64,000 nt of DNA from Pseudomonas promysalinigenes (GTDB lineage Bacteria > Pseudomonadota > Gammaproteobacteria > Pseudomonadales > Pseudomonadaceae). Below are positions 44,588-54,852 of this stretch, piece after piece. Where the stretch lies: the NCBI RefSeq assembly GCF_014269025.2, contig NZ_CP077094.1, forward strand, positions 4,216,001 through 4,280,000, in the 5' to 3' direction. Made by a program: the position numbers and the translations under genes. How positions within the stretch are numbered: the first letter of the stretch is position 1; every line of letters starts with the position of its first letter. The notes under the pieces are model-generated. The model did no database searches, had not been told where the DNA came from, and worked only from the letters and a program-made list of their open reading frames with translations.

Positions 44588-46309
44588 ATGAACAGACCCT
44601 ACGCACTGCTGCTTGCCTTCGCCCTGCTCCAGGGCTGCCAGAGCCTGGCTCCGCACAATGCCGCGCCCACCGTTGCCGAGGCCGGCAAAGGCGAGGCAGA
44701 AAAGCCTGTGGTGTATGGGTCGTTTTCACAGGACACCCTGTACAGCCTGCTGGTGGCCGAACTGGCCGGCCAGCGCAACCGCTTTGATATCGCCCTGGCC
44801 AACTACACCGACCAGGCGCAGAAGACCCAGGATCCTGGCGTCTCCGAGCGTGCCTACCGCATCGCCGAATACTTGGGCGCAGACGAACCGGCCCTGGACA
44901 GCGCATTGATCTGGGCCAAGAACGACCCGCAGAACCTCGACGCCCAGCGCGCTGCTGCCATTCAGCTGGCCCGGGCCGGGCGTTACGATGACGCCATGGT
45001 CTACATGGAGAAAGTGCTACAGGGCCAGGGCGACACCCACTTCGACTTCCTTGCCCTGTCGGCCGCCGAGACCGATCAGGGTACCCGCGACGGCTTGATG
45101 CAGAGCTTCGACCGTCTATTGGTCAAGTACCCGAACAACAGCCAACTGGTGTTCGGCAAGGCGCTGTTGCTGAACCAGGACGGCAAAGCGCAGGAGGCAC
45201 TGGACCTGCTCGAAGCCCACCCGGTTCAAAATGGCGAAATCGCCCCAACTCTGTTGCGCGCTCGCCTGCTACAGGCCCTGGATCGGGGCCCGGAAGCATT
45301 GCCACTGCTGCGAGGGGCAATCCGCGACAACCCGGATGACAAGCGCCTGCGCCTGACCTACGCGCGCACCCTGGTCGAACAGGACCGCATGGCCGACGCC
45401 AAGGCTGAATTCCTGAGCCTGGTGCAGCAGTACCCGGACGACGACGAGTCGCGATACGCCCTGGCATTGGTCTGCCTGGAAAACCAGGATTGGGACGAAG
45501 CCGAGGTGTACCTGCGCGAGCTCATCGAGCGCGACAGCAACGTCGACGCCGCCCACCTGAACCTCGGGCGGATTGCCGAGGAGCGCCATGACCCGGCAGG
45601 AGCGCTACGCGAATACGCGTTGGTCGGCCCCGGCCCGGACTACCTGCCGGCACAGCTGCGCCAGGCCGATATCCTGATTGCCAATGGCCGCGGCACCGAG
45701 GCCTCGCGCCTGCTTGCCGAAGCTCGCGACGCGCAGCCGGACAGCGCCGTACAGCTGTACCTGATCGAATCGGAAAGCTACAGCAACAACAACAAGGACG
45801 CTCAAGCCGACCAGGTGCTCCAGCAAGCCCTCAAACGCTACCCAGACGACCTGAATCTGCTCTATACCCGCGCCATGCTGGCGGAAAAACGCAACGACCT
45901 GCCACTGATGGAAAAAGACCTGCGCGCCATCATCGATCGCGAGCCAGACAATTCCATGGCACTCAACGCCTTGGGCTATACCCTGGCCGATCGCACCACT
46001 CGCTACAGCGAAGCTCAAGCACTGATCGAGAAGGCCCATCAGCTGACCCCGGATGACCCTGCCGTGCTCGACAGCATGGGCTGGATCAACTATCGGCTCG
46101 GGCGCCTCGACGAGGCTGAAAACTACCTGCGCCAGGCTTTCGCCCGCTTCCCAGACCACGAAGTAGCCGCTCACCTGGGCGAAGTGCTTTGGGCCAACGG
46201 CAAACGCCGTGAAGCCCGCCAAGTCTGGGCCAAAGGTTTCGAAGCCCAGGCCGACAGCCCTATCCTGCGCAAGACCCTCTTGCGCCTGACCGGATCCGAG
46301 ACTCTTTAA
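44588..46309 (+). CDS. TPR-repeat outer-membrane lipoprotein
   Basis: 573 residues. The signal peptide ends in lipobox LLQGC, making an outer-membrane lipoprotein candidate. The rest is a series of TPR motifs from about 60 to 560, for example [24 protein letters not shown] [60 protein letters not shown] and [20 protein letters not shown]. Such proteins act as envelope scaffolds. It starts the plus-strand unit TPR-lolB-ispE, with lolB beginning 4 bases after it. Confidence 0.88.
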   Translation: MNRPYALLLAFALLQGCQSLAPHNAAPTVAEAGKGEAEKPVVYGSFSQDTLYSLLVAELAGQRNRFDIALANYTDQAQKTQDPGVSERAYRIAEYLGADEPALDSALIWAKNDPQNLDAQRAAAIQLARAGRYDDAMVYMEKVLQGQGDTHFDFLALSAAETDQGTRDGLMQSFDRLLVKYPNNSQLVFGKALLLNQDGKAQEALDLLEAHPVQNGEIAPTLLRARLLQALDRGPEALPLLRGAIRDNPDDKRLRLTYARTLVEQDRMADAKAEFLSLVQQYPDDDESRYALALVCLENQDWDEAEVYLRELIERDSNVDAAHLNLGRIAEERHDPAGALREYALVGPGPDYLPAQLRQADILIANGRGTEASRLLAEARDAQPDSAVQLYLIESESYSNNNKDAQADQVLQQALKRYPDDLNLLYTRAMLAEKRNDLPLMEKDLRAIIDREPDNSMALNALGYTLADRTTRYSEAQALIEKAHQLTPDDPAVLDSMGWINYRLGRLDEAENYLRQAFARFPDHEVAAHLGEVLWANGKRREARQVWAKGFEAQADSPILRKTLLRLTGSETL

Positions 46310-46313
46310 CGCT

Positions 46314-46931
46314 ATGTTCCTGCGCCATTGCATCACCTTCACCCTGATCGCCCTGCTGGCTGGCTGCGCCGGCTTTGGAAGCCGCGAAGCCCTGCAGGGC
46401 CACGGCGACCCACAGCAGTGGCGCGCCCATAAAGCACAGTTGAGCAGCCTCGACGGCTGGCAGATCAACGGCAAGGTCGGCATCCGCGCCCCGCGCGATT
46501 CCGGCAGCGGCACGCTGTTCTGGCTGCAGCGTCAGGACTATTACGATATCCGCCTTGCCGGCCCACTGGGCCGTGGCGCTGCCCGCCTGACCGGCCGCCC
46601 CGGTGGTGTCGTGCTGGAAGTGGCCAACCAGGGCCGCTATGAAGCCGCCAGCCCCGAAGCCCTGCTGGAAGAACAGCTGGGCTGGCAACTGCCGGTCTCG
46701 CATCTGGTCTGGTGGGTTCGCGGCCTGCCCGCCCCTGATAGCAAAAGCCAGCTGACCCTCGACGGCGACAGCCGCCTGGCCAGCCTCGACCAGGACGGCT
46801 GGCAGGTGCAGTACCTGAGCTACACCGAGCAAAACGGCTACTGGTTGCCCGAGCGCCTGAAGCTGCACGGCAAAGACCTCGACGTAACCCTCGTGGTCAA
46901 GGACTGGCAGCCGCGTCAGTTGGGGCACTGA
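46314..46931 (+). CDS. lolB: Outer-membrane lipoprotein receptor LolB
   Basis: A 205-residue lipoprotein that accepts lipoproteins from LolA and inserts them into the outer membrane. Lipobox LLAGC (Cys18) follows a hydrophobic core. The LolB domain includes [42 protein letters not shown] and [20 protein letters not shown]. It is preceded by the TPR lipoprotein gene (4-base gap) and followed after 4 bases by ispE, as in P. aeruginosa. Confidence 0.95.
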   Translation: MFLRHCITFTLIALLAGCAGFGSREALQGHGDPQQWRAHKAQLSSLDGWQINGKVGIRAPRDSGSGTLFWLQRQDYYDIRLAGPLGRGAARLTGRPGGVVLEVANQGRYEAASPEALLEEQLGWQLPVSHLVWWVRGLPAPDSKSQLTLDGDSRLASLDQDGWQVQYLSYTEQNGYWLPERLKLHGKDLDVTLVVKDWQPRQLGH

Positions 46932-46935
46932 GCTC

Positions 46936-47796
46936 ATGCCTACCCTGACCCTGCCCGCCCCGGCCAAGCTCAACCTGTGGCTGCATATCCTTGGCCGCCG
47001 CCCTGACGGTTACCACGAACTGGAAACGGTGTTCCAGTTCCTGGACCATGGCGATGAACTGCGCTTTGCCCGGCGCGAGGACGGCGTGATCCGCCTGCAT
47101 AGCGAAATCGAGTCGGTGCCCCACGACAGCAACTTGATCGTGCGCGCCGCGCGTAAATTGCAGGAGCAGTCTGGCACTGGGCTCGGCGCCGACATCTGGT
47201 TGACCAAGGTACTGCCCATGGGCGGCGGCATCGGTGGCGGCAGCTCCGATGCCGCCACCACGCTGCTGGGGCTGGCGCACCTTTGGCAACTGGACTGGGA
47301 CGAAAATCGCCTGGCTACACTGGGCTTGGGTCTAGGCGCTGATGTGCCAGTGTTCGTGCGTGGCCACGCCGCCTTCGCCCAAGGGGTGGGCGAGCAATTG
47401 ACGCCGGTAGATCCTGAGGAGCCATGGTACGTCGTGCTGGTGCCGCAAGTGTCTGTCAGCACAGCAGAAATTTTTTCACATCCGCAGTTGACACGTGATT
47501 CGCTCCCCCTTAAGATGCGCCCCGTTCCCAAGGGAAACAGTCGAAATGACTGCCAACCGGTGGTAGAGCAGAGTTACCCAGAAGTTCGCAACGCGCTGAA
47601 TTCTTTGGGCAAATTCACAGAGGCTCGACTAACCGGTACTGGAAGCTGTGTGTTTGGGGCCTTCCCAAGCAAAGCCGAAGCTGATAAAGTTCTGGCCCTT
47701 CTTTCAGTGACCCAAACAGGGTTTGTGGCGAAAGGAAGCAATATTTCGATGTTGCATCGCAAGCTGCAAAGTCTGGTCAAGAAGTCGAGCGCATAA
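46936..47796 (+). CDS. ispE: 4-diphosphocytidyl-2-C-methyl-D-erythritol kinase
   Basis: A 286-residue GHMP kinase of the MEP isoprenoid pathway. [28 protein letters not shown] holds the Lys and Asp of the active site, and the GHMP ATP motif is [32 protein letters not shown] is the C-terminal Gly-rich motif. Its ATG lies 4 bases after lolB. The gene ends 20 bases before tRNA-Gln, so the tRNA probably is processed from, or terminates, the same transcript. Confidence 0.96.
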   Translation: MPTLTLPAPAKLNLWLHILGRRPDGYHELETVFQFLDHGDELRFARREDGVIRLHSEIESVPHDSNLIVRAARKLQEQSGTGLGADIWLTKVLPMGGGIGGGSSDAATTLLGLAHLWQLDWDENRLATLGLGLGADVPVFVRGHAAFAQGVGEQLTPVDPEEPWYVVLVPQVSVSTAEIFSHPQLTRDSLPLKMRPVPKGNSRNDCQPVVEQSYPEVRNALNSLGKFTEARLTGTGSCVFGAFPSKAEADKVLALLSVTQTGFVAKGSNISMLHRKLQSLVKKSSA

Positions 47797-47816
47797 GCGT
47801 TCGCAGCAACAGATAC

Positions 47817-47891
47817 AGGGGCGTCGCCAAGCGGTAAGGCAGCAGGTTTTGATCCTGCCATGCGTTGGTTCGAATCCAGCCGCCCCTGCCA
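47817..47891 (+). tRNA. tRNA-Gln (anticodon TTG)
   Basis: A 75-base tRNA with the acceptor stem AGGGGCG paired to CGCCCCT, discriminator G and encoded CCA. The anticodon loop TTTTGAT is flanked by GCAGG and CCTGC, with TTG at 47849-47851. The T arm has TTCGAAT. It is between ispE and prs, with only 48 bases before the prs start. Confidence 0.95.
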
Positions 47892-47939
47892 TTTTCCTTA
47901 TACTCATCCAGGTATACCCTCAGCCTTCAGGTACTGCGC

Positions 47940-48881
47940 GTGTCCAAGATGATGGTCTTTACGGGGAACGCTAACCCCGATCTGGCTCGGCGTGTCGTAC
48001 GTCAGCTGCATATCCCTCTCGGTGATGTCTCTGTCGGTAAATTCTCCGACGGTGAGATCAGCACTGAGATCAATGAAAACGTTCGCGGTAAAGACGTCTT
48101 CATTATTCAGCCGACCTGTGCCCCGACCAACGATAACCTGATGGAACTGGTAGTGATGGCCGATGCCTTCCGCCGCTCCTCAGCATCCCGAATCACCGCC
48201 GTGATTCCTTACTTCGGATATGCCCGCCAGGACCGCCGTCCGCGTTCGGCACGTGTAGCCATCAGCGCCAAAGTCGTCGCTGACATGCTCACTGTCGTAG
48301 GCATCGACCGTGTACTCACCGTCGACCTGCACGCTGACCAGATCCAAGGCTTCTTCGATATTCCTGTCGATAACATCTACGGTTCGCCCGTATTGGTCGA
48401 CGACATCGAAGACCAGCGTTTCGAGAACCTGATGATCGTTTCCCCGGACATCGGTGGCGTTGTGCGCGCACGCGCCGTTGCCAAGTCCCTGGGTGTAGAT
48501 CTGGGTATCATCGACAAACGCCGCGAGAAGGCTAACCACTCCGAGGTCATGCACATCATCGGCGACGTCGAAGGGCGCACATGCATCCTGGTAGACGACA
48601 TGGTCGACACCGCCGGCACCCTGTGCCACGCGGCCAAAGCCTTGAAAGAGCATGGCGCTGCCAAGGTTTACGCCTACTGCACGCACCCTGTTCTGTCGGG
48701 CCGTGCGATCGAAAACATCGAGAAGTCGGTCCTGGACGAGCTGGTGGTGACCAACACCGTTCCGCTGTCTGCCGCTGCTCAAGCCTGTGACCGTATCCGC
48801 CAGCTGGATATCGCACCGGTTGTTGCCGAAGCGGTTCGCCGCATCAGCAACGAAGAATCGATCAGCGCGATGTTCCGCTAA
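47940..48881 (+). CDS. prs: Ribose-phosphate pyrophosphokinase
   Basis: A 313-residue enzyme making PRPP from ribose-5-phosphate and ATP, the donor for the salvage enzymes hpt and upp encoded elsewhere in this window. The active-site loops [32 protein letters not shown] and the PRPP motif [17 protein letters not shown] are present. It appears to start with GTG at 47940 ([10 protein letters not shown]), which restores the normal family length; the ATG at 47949 is the alternative. An AGG precedes the GTG at 8-base spacing. Confidence 0.95.
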   Translation: MSKMMVFTGNANPDLARRVVRQLHIPLGDVSVGKFSDGEISTEINENVRGKDVFIIQPTCAPTNDNLMELVVMADAFRRSSASRITAVIPYFGYARQDRRPRSARVAISAKVVADMLTVVGIDRVLTVDLHADQIQGFFDIPVDNIYGSPVLVDDIEDQRFENLMIVSPDIGGVVRARAVAKSLGVDLGIIDKRREKANHSEVMHIIGDVEGRTCILVDDMVDTAGTLCHAAKALKEHGAAKVYAYCTHPVLSGRAIENIEKSVLDELVVTNTVPLSAAAQACDRIRQLDIAPVVAEAVRRISNEESISAMFR

Positions 48882-48905
48882 GCGGAATACGTGTTGATAT
48901 GAAGC

Positions 48906-48942
48906 GCCCCGCCCCAGCATCTTGTTGGGGCGGGGCTTTTTT
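48906..48942 (+). terminator. Rho-independent terminator of prs
   Basis: GCCCCGCCCCA and TGGGGCGGGGC form an 11-base stem with a 9-base loop, followed by a T6 tract, 24 bases after the prs stop. Confidence 0.93.
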
Positions 48943-49001
48943 GCCACCCCGTCTGGCGCTGGTCGCAAACGCCTTACGGGAGGCTATTTTGGAGAAGCAA
49001 A

Positions 49002-49601
49002 ATGACTGATTTCATCCTGAACGCCCAAGCGCGTACTGACCTGGGGAAAGGTGCGAGCCGCCGCCTGCGTCACTCCGCCAACATCCCTGCCGTTGTATAC
49101 GGTGGCGATAAAGAAGCCCAATCCCTGACCATCGTGGCCAAGGAAATCGCCAAGCTGTTCGAAAACGAAGCTGCCTTCAGCCACGTTATCGAACTGAACG
49201 TCGATGGCGCCAAGCAGAACGTCGTGGTCAAGGCCATGCAGCGTCACCCAGCCAAAGGCTTCATCATGCACGCTGACTTTGTTCGCGTGGTTGCTGGCCA
49301 GAAGCTGACCGCTGTTGTTCCAGTGCACTTCATCAACGAAGAAGCACCGATCAAGAAAGGCGGCGAAGTTTCGCACGTTGAATCGCAGATCGAAGTTTCC
49401 TGCGAAGCCAAAGACCTGCCAGAGTTCATCGAAGTTGACCTGGCCAAGGCCGAAATCGGCACCATCATCCACCTGTCGGACCTGAAAGCTCCGAAAGGCG
49501 TAGAGTTCGTCGCTCTGGCCCACGGTGATGACAAAGCTGTTGCCAACGTTCACGCTCCGCGCATTTCCGCCGAAGCTGCTGAAGAAGACGCTGCCGAGTA
49601 A
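49002..49601 (+). CDS. rplY: 50S ribosomal protein bL25 (Ctc-type, with C-terminal TL5 domain)
   Basis: A 199-residue 5S rRNA-binding protein. The L25 domain occupies about 1-90 ([40 protein letters not shown]), followed by the extra beta domain of the long Ctc/TL5 form (about 95-185) and an acidic tail ([10 protein letters not shown]). The E. coli form lacks that domain. GGAG lies before the ATG. It has its own promoter region after the prs terminator and is followed by pth after 81 bases. Confidence 0.95.
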   Translation: MTDFILNAQARTDLGKGASRRLRHSANIPAVVYGGDKEAQSLTIVAKEIAKLFENEAAFSHVIELNVDGAKQNVVVKAMQRHPAKGFIMHADFVRVVAGQKLTAVVPVHFINEEAPIKKGGEVSHVESQIEVSCEAKDLPEFIEVDLAKAEIGTIIHLSDLKAPKGVEFVALAHGDDKAVANVHAPRISAEAAEEDAAE

Positions 49602-49682
49602 TCCACTCGCGCGCCGGTGTTGATCGGGTTACAGTGCGCCCCGCGCCCTGTAACCCAACAACTCCAAGGAAGAGCCCCTGAC

Positions 49683-50267
49683 GTGACCGCCATCCAGTTG
49701 ATCGTCGGCCTGGGTAACCCCGGCCCCGAATACGAACAGACCCGGCATAACGCAGGGGCTCTTTTCGTAGAACGCATTGCCAGCGCCCAGCGGGTATCGC
49801 TGACCGCTGACAAGAAATATTTCGGCCTGACGGCTAAGTTCAGCCATCAGGGCAACGACGTTCGTCTGTTGATCCCCACCACCTACATGAACCGCAGCGG
49901 CCAGGCCGTGGCGGCATTGGCGAATTTCTTCCGCATCAAGCCGGAAGCAATCCTGGTGGCTCATGACGAACTCGACCTGCCTCCGGGCGTTGCCAAGCTC
50001 AAGCGCGGCGGCGGCCATGGGGGGCACAACGGCCTACGCGACATCATCGCGCAGCTCGGCAACCAGAACGACTTCCATCGCCTGCGGCTTGGCATCGGCC
50101 ACCCAGGTGACGCCAAACTGGTCTCCAACTTCGTCCTGGGCCGCGCGCCGCGCGCCGAGCAGGAGAAGCTCGACGCCAGCATCGATTTTGCCCTCGGCGT
50201 GCTGCCGGACGTACTGGCTGGCGACTTCGCCAAGGCCATGCGCGAGTTGCACAGCCAGAAGGCCTGA
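49683..50267 (+). CDS. pth: Peptidyl-tRNA hydrolase
   Basis: A 194-residue enzyme recycling peptidyl-tRNA. Motifs are [19 protein letters not shown] (catalytic His in TRHNAG), [28 protein letters not shown] and [13 protein letters not shown]. It begins with GTG at 49683 ([10 protein letters not shown]); an upstream frame extends only as non-conserved sequence. It is followed by ychF after 22 bases, as in many gammaproteobacteria. Confidence 0.96.
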   Translation: MTAIQLIVGLGNPGPEYEQTRHNAGALFVERIASAQRVSLTADKKYFGLTAKFSHQGNDVRLLIPTTYMNRSGQAVAALANFFRIKPEAILVAHDELDLPPGVAKLKRGGGHGGHNGLRDIIAQLGNQNDFHRLRLGIGHPGDAKLVSNFVLGRAPRAEQEKLDASIDFALGVLPDVLAGDFAKAMRELHSQKA

Positions 50268-50289
50268 TTTCCTAGAGAGGGGAATACCC

Positions 50290-51390
50290 ATGGGTTTCAA
50301 TTGCGGCATCGTCGGCCTGCCCAACGTCGGCAAGTCTACCCTGTTCAACGCCCTGACCAAGTCTGGCATCGCGGCGGAGAACTTCCCTTTCTGCACCATC
50401 GAGCCGAACAGCGGCATCGTGCCGATGCCCGATGCACGCCTGGCGGCCCTGGCGGAAATCGTCAAGCCCAACCGCATCCTGCCGACCACCATGGAGTTCG
50501 TCGACATTGCAGGCCTGGTGGCCGGGGCGTCGAAAGGTGAAGGCCTGGGCAACAAGTTCCTGGCCAACATCCGTGAAACCGATGCCATCGCCCATGTGGT
50601 GCGCTGCTTCGAAGATGAAAACGTGATCCACGTTTCCAATAGCGTCGACCCCAAGCGTGACATCGAGATTATCGACCTCGAACTGATCTTTGCCGACCTG
50701 GACAGCTGCGAAAAACAGCTGCAGAAAGTTGCCCGCAATGCCAAGGGCGGCGACAAGGATGCCCTGGCCCAGAAGGCGATCCTGGAGAAGCTCATCCCGC
50801 ACTTCACCGAAGGCAAGCCTGCGCGCAGCCTGATGAAGAACATGGCTGATGATGAAAAGGCCCTGATCCGCGGCTTCCACCTGCTGACCAGCAAACCTGT
50901 GATGTACATCGCCAACGTGGCCGAAGACGGCTTCGAGAACAACCCGCACCTGGACGTGGTCAAGGCCATTGCCGAAGAAGAAGGCGCGGTCGTGGTGCCG
51001 GTGTGCAACAAGATCGAAGCGGAAATCGCCGAGCTGGACGACGGTGAAGAGAAAGATATGTTCCTCGAGGCCCTGGGCCTGGAAGAGCCTGGCCTGAACC
51101 GTGTAATCCGTGCCGGTTACGAGCTACTCAACCTGCAAACGTACTTCACTGCTGGCGTGCAGGAAGTGCGCGCGTGGACCGTGCGCGTCGGCGCCACCGC
51201 CCCGCAGGCCGCAGGGGTGATCCACACCGACTTCGAGAAAGGCTTCATCCGCGCCGAAGTGGTGGCCTACGACGACTTCATCCAGTTCAAGGGTGAAAGC
51301 GGTGCCAAGGAAGCCGGCAAATGGCGCCTTGAAGGCAAGGACTACATCGTCAAAGACGGTGACGTTATGCACTTCCGCTTCAACGTGTAA
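50290..51390 (+). CDS. ychF: Redox-regulated Obg-family GTPase/ATPase YchF
   Basis: A 366-residue ribosome-associated P-loop protein. G1 is [15 protein letters not shown]2/G3 are FCTIEPN and [10 protein letters not shown], and G4 is the YchF-type NVAEDGF rather than NKxD, explaining its preference for ATP. The coiled-coil and TGS domains follow, ending with [13 protein letters not shown] lies 8 bases before the ATG. It forms a unit with pth and ends at a bidirectional terminator. Confidence 0.95.
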   Translation: MGFNCGIVGLPNVGKSTLFNALTKSGIAAENFPFCTIEPNSGIVPMPDARLAALAEIVKPNRILPTTMEFVDIAGLVAGASKGEGLGNKFLANIRETDAIAHVVRCFEDENVIHVSNSVDPKRDIEIIDLELIFADLDSCEKQLQKVARNAKGGDKDALAQKAILEKLIPHFTEGKPARSLMKNMADDEKALIRGFHLLTSKPVMYIANVAEDGFENNPHLDVVKAIAEEEGAVVVPVCNKIEAEIAELDDGEEKDMFLEALGLEEPGLNRVIRAGYELLNLQTYFTAGVQEVRAWTVRVGATAPQAAGVIHTDFEKGFIRAEVVAYDDFIQFKGESGAKEAGKWRLEGKDYIVKDGDVMHFRFNV

Positions 51391-51413
51391 CGCACAAAGC
51401 GCTGTGCAAGCCA

Positions 51414-51452
51414 AAAAAACCCCTTGCTGCCCACGCCGCAAGGGGTTTTTTC
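51414..51452. terminator. Bidirectional terminator between ychF and OsmC-like gene
   Basis: AAAACCCCTTGC and GCAAGGGGTTTT flank a short loop, with A and T tracts on either side, 24 bases after the ychF stop and just before the stop of the minus-strand OsmC-like gene. Confidence 0.9.
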
Positions 51453-51453
51453 T

Positions 51454-51927
51454 TTAGCCCTGGCGGTGGATAGCCGGTTCGCAGCGCACTGGAAAATTGA
51501 CCGAATTGGCCAGGAAACACTCATGATGGGCAGTATCATGCAGCTGCCTTGCAAGGGTTACATCGGACTCTGCGCTGACCACGATCTGTGGACGCAGGAC
51601 CACTTCAGTGAAATGCCCTTTACGATGAGCATCGCCTTCAACCATTCGCCCCTGAGCATTATCGACATACTCAAGCACATTCACCGCGTTGACTGCGCAT
51701 AGGTGTAAGTACCAGAGCTTGTGGCAGGCCGAAAGCGATGCGACAAGCATGTCCTCGGGGTTCCAGCGGCTGGCATCACCGCGAAAGGCCGGGTCTGCAG
51801 AGCCCTCAAGCACAGGTTTGCTCAGGGCTTGGGCGGTGAAATTGCGCTGATAGGAGGTATAGCTGGATGTGCCCTCACCCGTATTGCCCACCCAATCCAC
51901 CGTCACCTGATAGGTATGTTCCTTCAT
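51454..51927 (-). CDS. OsmC/Ohr family peroxiredoxin-like protein
   Basis: A 157-residue protein of the OsmC/YhfA group. The two redox Cys of the family seem present in LSACHKLWYLHLC and in HHECFLANSVNFPV. Asp-Pro-Glu-Asp-Met in WNPEDMLVASLSACH is the family motif. Such enzymes reduce organic hydroperoxides. GAGGA lies 6 bases before the ATG. It converges on ychF. Confidence 0.88.
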   Translation of the reverse strand: MKEHTYQVTVDWVGNTGEGTSSYTSYQRNFTAQALSKPVLEGSADPAFRGDASRWNPEDMLVASLSACHKLWYLHLCAVNAVNVLEYVDNAQGRMVEGDAHRKGHFTEVVLRPQIVVSAESDVTLARQLHDTAHHECFLANSVNFPVRCEPAIHRQG

Positions 51928-52026
51928 ACGTATTCCTCGATTGCGTTAAGGGCGTTGCACTCAGACTAATCGAGCACTGGACATGACAGCAAACCGCTTT
52001 GCTCGTCTGGCAACGCCCTTGCTACC

Positions 52027-52647
52027 CTACTTCGCCAGCTTGTCGTAACTGGTCATCAGATTGCGATAGTCGGGGATGTGATTGGAGAACAGCGTGCCCA
52101 GCCCCTCGACATCGTTGCGCCAATCACGGTGCAGCTCGCAAGCCACGCCAAACCAGGTCATCAGCTGAGCACCGGCTGCCTCCATGCGCCGCCAGGCCGA
52201 GTCGCGGGTCAACTCGTTGAAAGTACCAGAAGCGTCGGTCACCACGAATACCTCAAAGCCCTCCTCCAAGGCTGACAATGCCGGAAAGGCTACGCAGACT
52301 TCGGTGACTACCCCGGCGATCAGCAGCTGTTTCCTGCCAGTGGCCTTTACCGCCTTGACGAAGTCTTCGTTGTCCCAGGCGTTGATATTGCCAGGGCGGG
52401 CGATATAGGGGGCGTCAGGGAACTGCTCCTTGAGTTCCGGAACCAGCGGGCCGTTGGGGCCGGTTTCGAAACTGGTGGTCAGGATGGTCGGCAGCTTGAA
52501 GTACTTGGCCAGGTCAGAGAGCGCCAGCACGTTGTTCTTGAACCGGTCGGGGTCGATATCGCGTACCAGCGATAACAGGCCCGTTTGGTGGTCGACCAAA
52601 AGAACGGCGGCATCATTCTTGTCCAGACGCTTGTATTGGAACGCCAT
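52027..52647 (-). CDS. Isochorismatase-like cysteine hydrolase, YcaC family
   Basis: A 206-residue hydrolase. The Asp of the catalytic triad is in AAVLLVDHQTGLL, the Lys in the middle region near RKQLLIAG, and the Cys in GVVTEVCVAFPALSALEEG. The substrate of YcaC proteins is not established. A longer frame upstream is not used, because AGGAG is 7 bases before ATG 52645-52647 (MAFQYKRLDK). Confidence 0.88.
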   Translation of the reverse strand: MAFQYKRLDKNDAAVLLVDHQTGLLSLVRDIDPDRFKNNVLALSDLAKYFKLPTILTTSFETGPNGPLVPELKEQFPDAPYIARPGNINAWDNEDFVKAVKATGRKQLLIAGVVTEVCVAFPALSALEEGFEVFVVTDASGTFNELTRDSAWRRMEAAGAQLMTWFGVACELHRDWRNDVEGLGTLFSNHIPDYRNLMTSYDKLAK

Positions 52648-52856
52648 GACGCATCTCCTACTCGCAAAGGGTGGGAGTGTGAGCGTAGGCAAGGATCAGG
52701 GTCGCGTAGAACCGTCAGTCGGGTGGGCAGGCTAGGGCCTTACGGCCATCACTTCACAGATTTCTGAAGTGATTATTTTTCCTTAGCGATTTTTCCCCTT
52801 CTGCGTCGCCACCAGAATCGCTTCACCACAATCACAATAATCGTGAGGCCACTGTC

Positions 52857-53246
52857 GTGGACCAGACCGCTCAAGTACGCAAAGCCGCCGCCGACCTGAT
52901 CGCAGCCTTCGCCAGCAACGACAGCGCACGCTATTTCGCCTGTTTCAGCGAAGACGCCACTTTCCTGTTCCACACCTTGCCCCACCCGCTGCTCTCGCGC
53001 CGTGAATACCAAGCTCTCTGGGCCCAATGGCAGGCCGAGGGTTTTGCCGTGCTCGGCTGTGAGTCGAGCAACGTGCAGGTGAGCCTGCAAGGGGAAGTAG
53101 CCATCTTCATGCATGACGTGGCTACGCATATCAGCCTTGCCGGCGAAGAACACCAACTGGCCGAACGCGAAACCATCGTGTTTCGCCGCCAGGGCGATCA
53201 TTGGCTGGCGTGCCACGAGCACTTGTCGGTCGTGACTGCAGCCTGA
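52857..53246 (+). CDS. NTF2-like / SnoaL-fold DUF4440-type protein
   Basis: A 129-residue small domain of the NTF2-like superfamily: AAADLIAAFASNDSARYFAC, ATFLFHTLPHPLLSRREYQ, ETIVFRRQGDHWLACHEHLS. It starts with GTG at 52857, with GAGG 8 bases upstream. Substrate and activity are unknown, but the fold is commonly a dehydratase, isomerase or binding module. It may begin the unit with the permease and aldehyde dehydrogenase, 93 bases upstream. Confidence 0.78.
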   Translation: MDQTAQVRKAAADLIAAFASNDSARYFACFSEDATFLFHTLPHPLLSRREYQALWAQWQAEGFAVLGCESSNVQVSLQGEVAIFMHDVATHISLAGEEHQLAERETIVFRRQGDHWLACHEHLSVVTAA

Positions 53247-53339
53247 TCCAACTTACGCGGCCTTGCCGCACTGCCATCGCACCCACAATAGGGCCCGCGC
53301 ACAGCTGCGGGCCTACAACAACCGCGCTGGAGCATCACC

Positions 53340-54839
53340 ATGAGCCACTCGACCGGTATCGAGACCAATGGCGTCGAACAGATCCCCGACGATCAACGCG
53401 ACGCTTGCCCGCTAGACCTGTTCCGCCTGATCTTCGGCGGTGCCAATACCTTCGCCACTGCCGTATTGGGCAGCTTCCCAGTGCTGTTCGGGCTATCGTT
53501 CCAGGCCGGAGTCTGGGCAATTCTGCTCGGCGTTGGCGTTGGCGCACTGATCCTCGCCCCCATGGGCCTGTTCGGTGCGCTCAACGGCACCAACAACGCG
53601 GTGTCATCGGGCGCACACTTTGGTGTGCACGGGCGCATCGTTGGCTCGTTCCTGTCGCTGCTCACCGCTGTGGCGTTCTTTTCACTGTCGGTGTGGAGCT
53701 CAGGTGATGCCCTGGTCGGCGGCGCCAAGCGCCTGGCCGGGCTGCCGGAAACCGATCTGACCTTGGGCCTGGCCTACGGCCTGTTCGCGGTGCTGGTGCT
53801 GGTTGTGTGCATCTTTGGTTTTCGCTTCATGCTGTGGGTCAACAAGATCGCCGTCTGGGCGTCGAGCCTGCTGTTTCTTCTAGGCATATTCGCCTTTGCC
53901 GGCCCATTCGATGCGGGCTTTGCTGGTAGCGTCAACCTAACCCAGCCGGGGTTTTGGGGAGCTTTCGTCGGTGCCGCGATCCTGGCAATGAGCAATCCGG
54001 TGTCGTTCGGTGCCTTCCTCGGCGACTGGTCGCGCTACATTCCACGGCAAACCCCTAAGTCGCGCATCATGCTGGCGGTGATTGCAGCACAGGTCGCAAC
54101 GCTGATCCCATTCTTGTTCGGCCTGTGCACCGCCACCCTGGTGGCCACCCAAGCGCCCGATTACATCGCTGCCAACAACTACGTCGGCGGCCTGCTGGCG
54201 GTGGCGCCGAGCTGGTTCTTCCTGCCGGTGTGCCTGATTGCCGTGATCGGCGGCATGTCCACCGGCACCACCGCGCTATATGGCACCGGGCTGGACATGT
54301 CCAGCGTGTTCCCGCGCCTGCTCAGCCGCGCTGGCGCTACTTTGCTGATCGGTGTACTGGCGATCGGCTTCATCTTCATCGGCCGCTTCACCTTCAACCT
54401 GGTGCAGAGCGTGTCGACCTTCGCCGTCCTGATCATCACCTGCACCAGCCCCTGGATGGTGATCATGATCCTCGGCCTGATTACCCGGCGCGGTTTTTAC
54501 CATGCCGACGACCTGCAGGTGTTTACCCGCGGCCAGCGTGGCGGGCACTACTGGTTCCTGCACGGCTGGAACTGGCGTGGCATGGGCGCGTGGATCCCCA
54601 GCGCGGTGGTCGGGTTGTGCTTCGTCAACCTGCCAGGGCAATTCGTCGGCCCCTTGGGCAACCTGGCCGGAGGCATCGACCTGAGCCTGCCGGTAACTTT
54701 GGGCCTGGCCGGCGTACTGTACCTGCTGCTGCTCAACCTGTTCCCTGAACCTGCTGGCGTGTATGGCCCAAAAGGCCCGCGCTGGGTGCGCTGCAAAAGC
54801 GCCGAGCATCCTCCTGTAACCGCTGCCGAAACAGCCTGA
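53340..54839 (+). CDS. NCS1 family cytosine/purine permease-like transporter
   Basis: A 499-residue inner-membrane transporter with about 12 helices. The NCS1 features are FGGANTFATAVLGSFPVLFG near residue 35, SNPVSFGAFLGDWSRYIP near 215 and AVIGGMSTGTTALYGTGLDM near 300. CodB (cytosine) is the nearest named relative, but the N- and C-terminal tails are longer, and the substrate may be another nucleobase, hydantoin or amide. GGAG lies before the ATG. It is followed after 13 bases by an aldehyde dehydrogenase gene. Confidence 0.88.
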   Translation: MSHSTGIETNGVEQIPDDQRDACPLDLFRLIFGGANTFATAVLGSFPVLFGLSFQAGVWAILLGVGVGALILAPMGLFGALNGTNNAVSSGAHFGVHGRIVGSFLSLLTAVAFFSLSVWSSGDALVGGAKRLAGLPETDLTLGLAYGLFAVLVLVVCIFGFRFMLWVNKIAVWASSLLFLLGIFAFAGPFDAGFAGSVNLTQPGFWGAFVGAAILAMSNPVSFGAFLGDWSRYIPRQTPKSRIMLAVIAAQVATLIPFLFGLCTATLVATQAPDYIAANNYVGGLLAVAPSWFFLPVCLIAVIGGMSTGTTALYGTGLDMSSVFPRLLSRAGATLLIGVLAIGFIFIGRFTFNLVQSVSTFAVLIITCTSPWMVIMILGLITRRGFYHADDLQVFTRGQRGGHYWFLHGWNWRGMGAWIPSAVVGLCFVNLPGQFVGPLGNLAGGIDLSLPVTLGLAGVLYLLLLNLFPEPAGVYGPKGPRWVRCKSAEHPPVTAAETA

Positions 54840-54852
54840 CTGGATTATCTGC

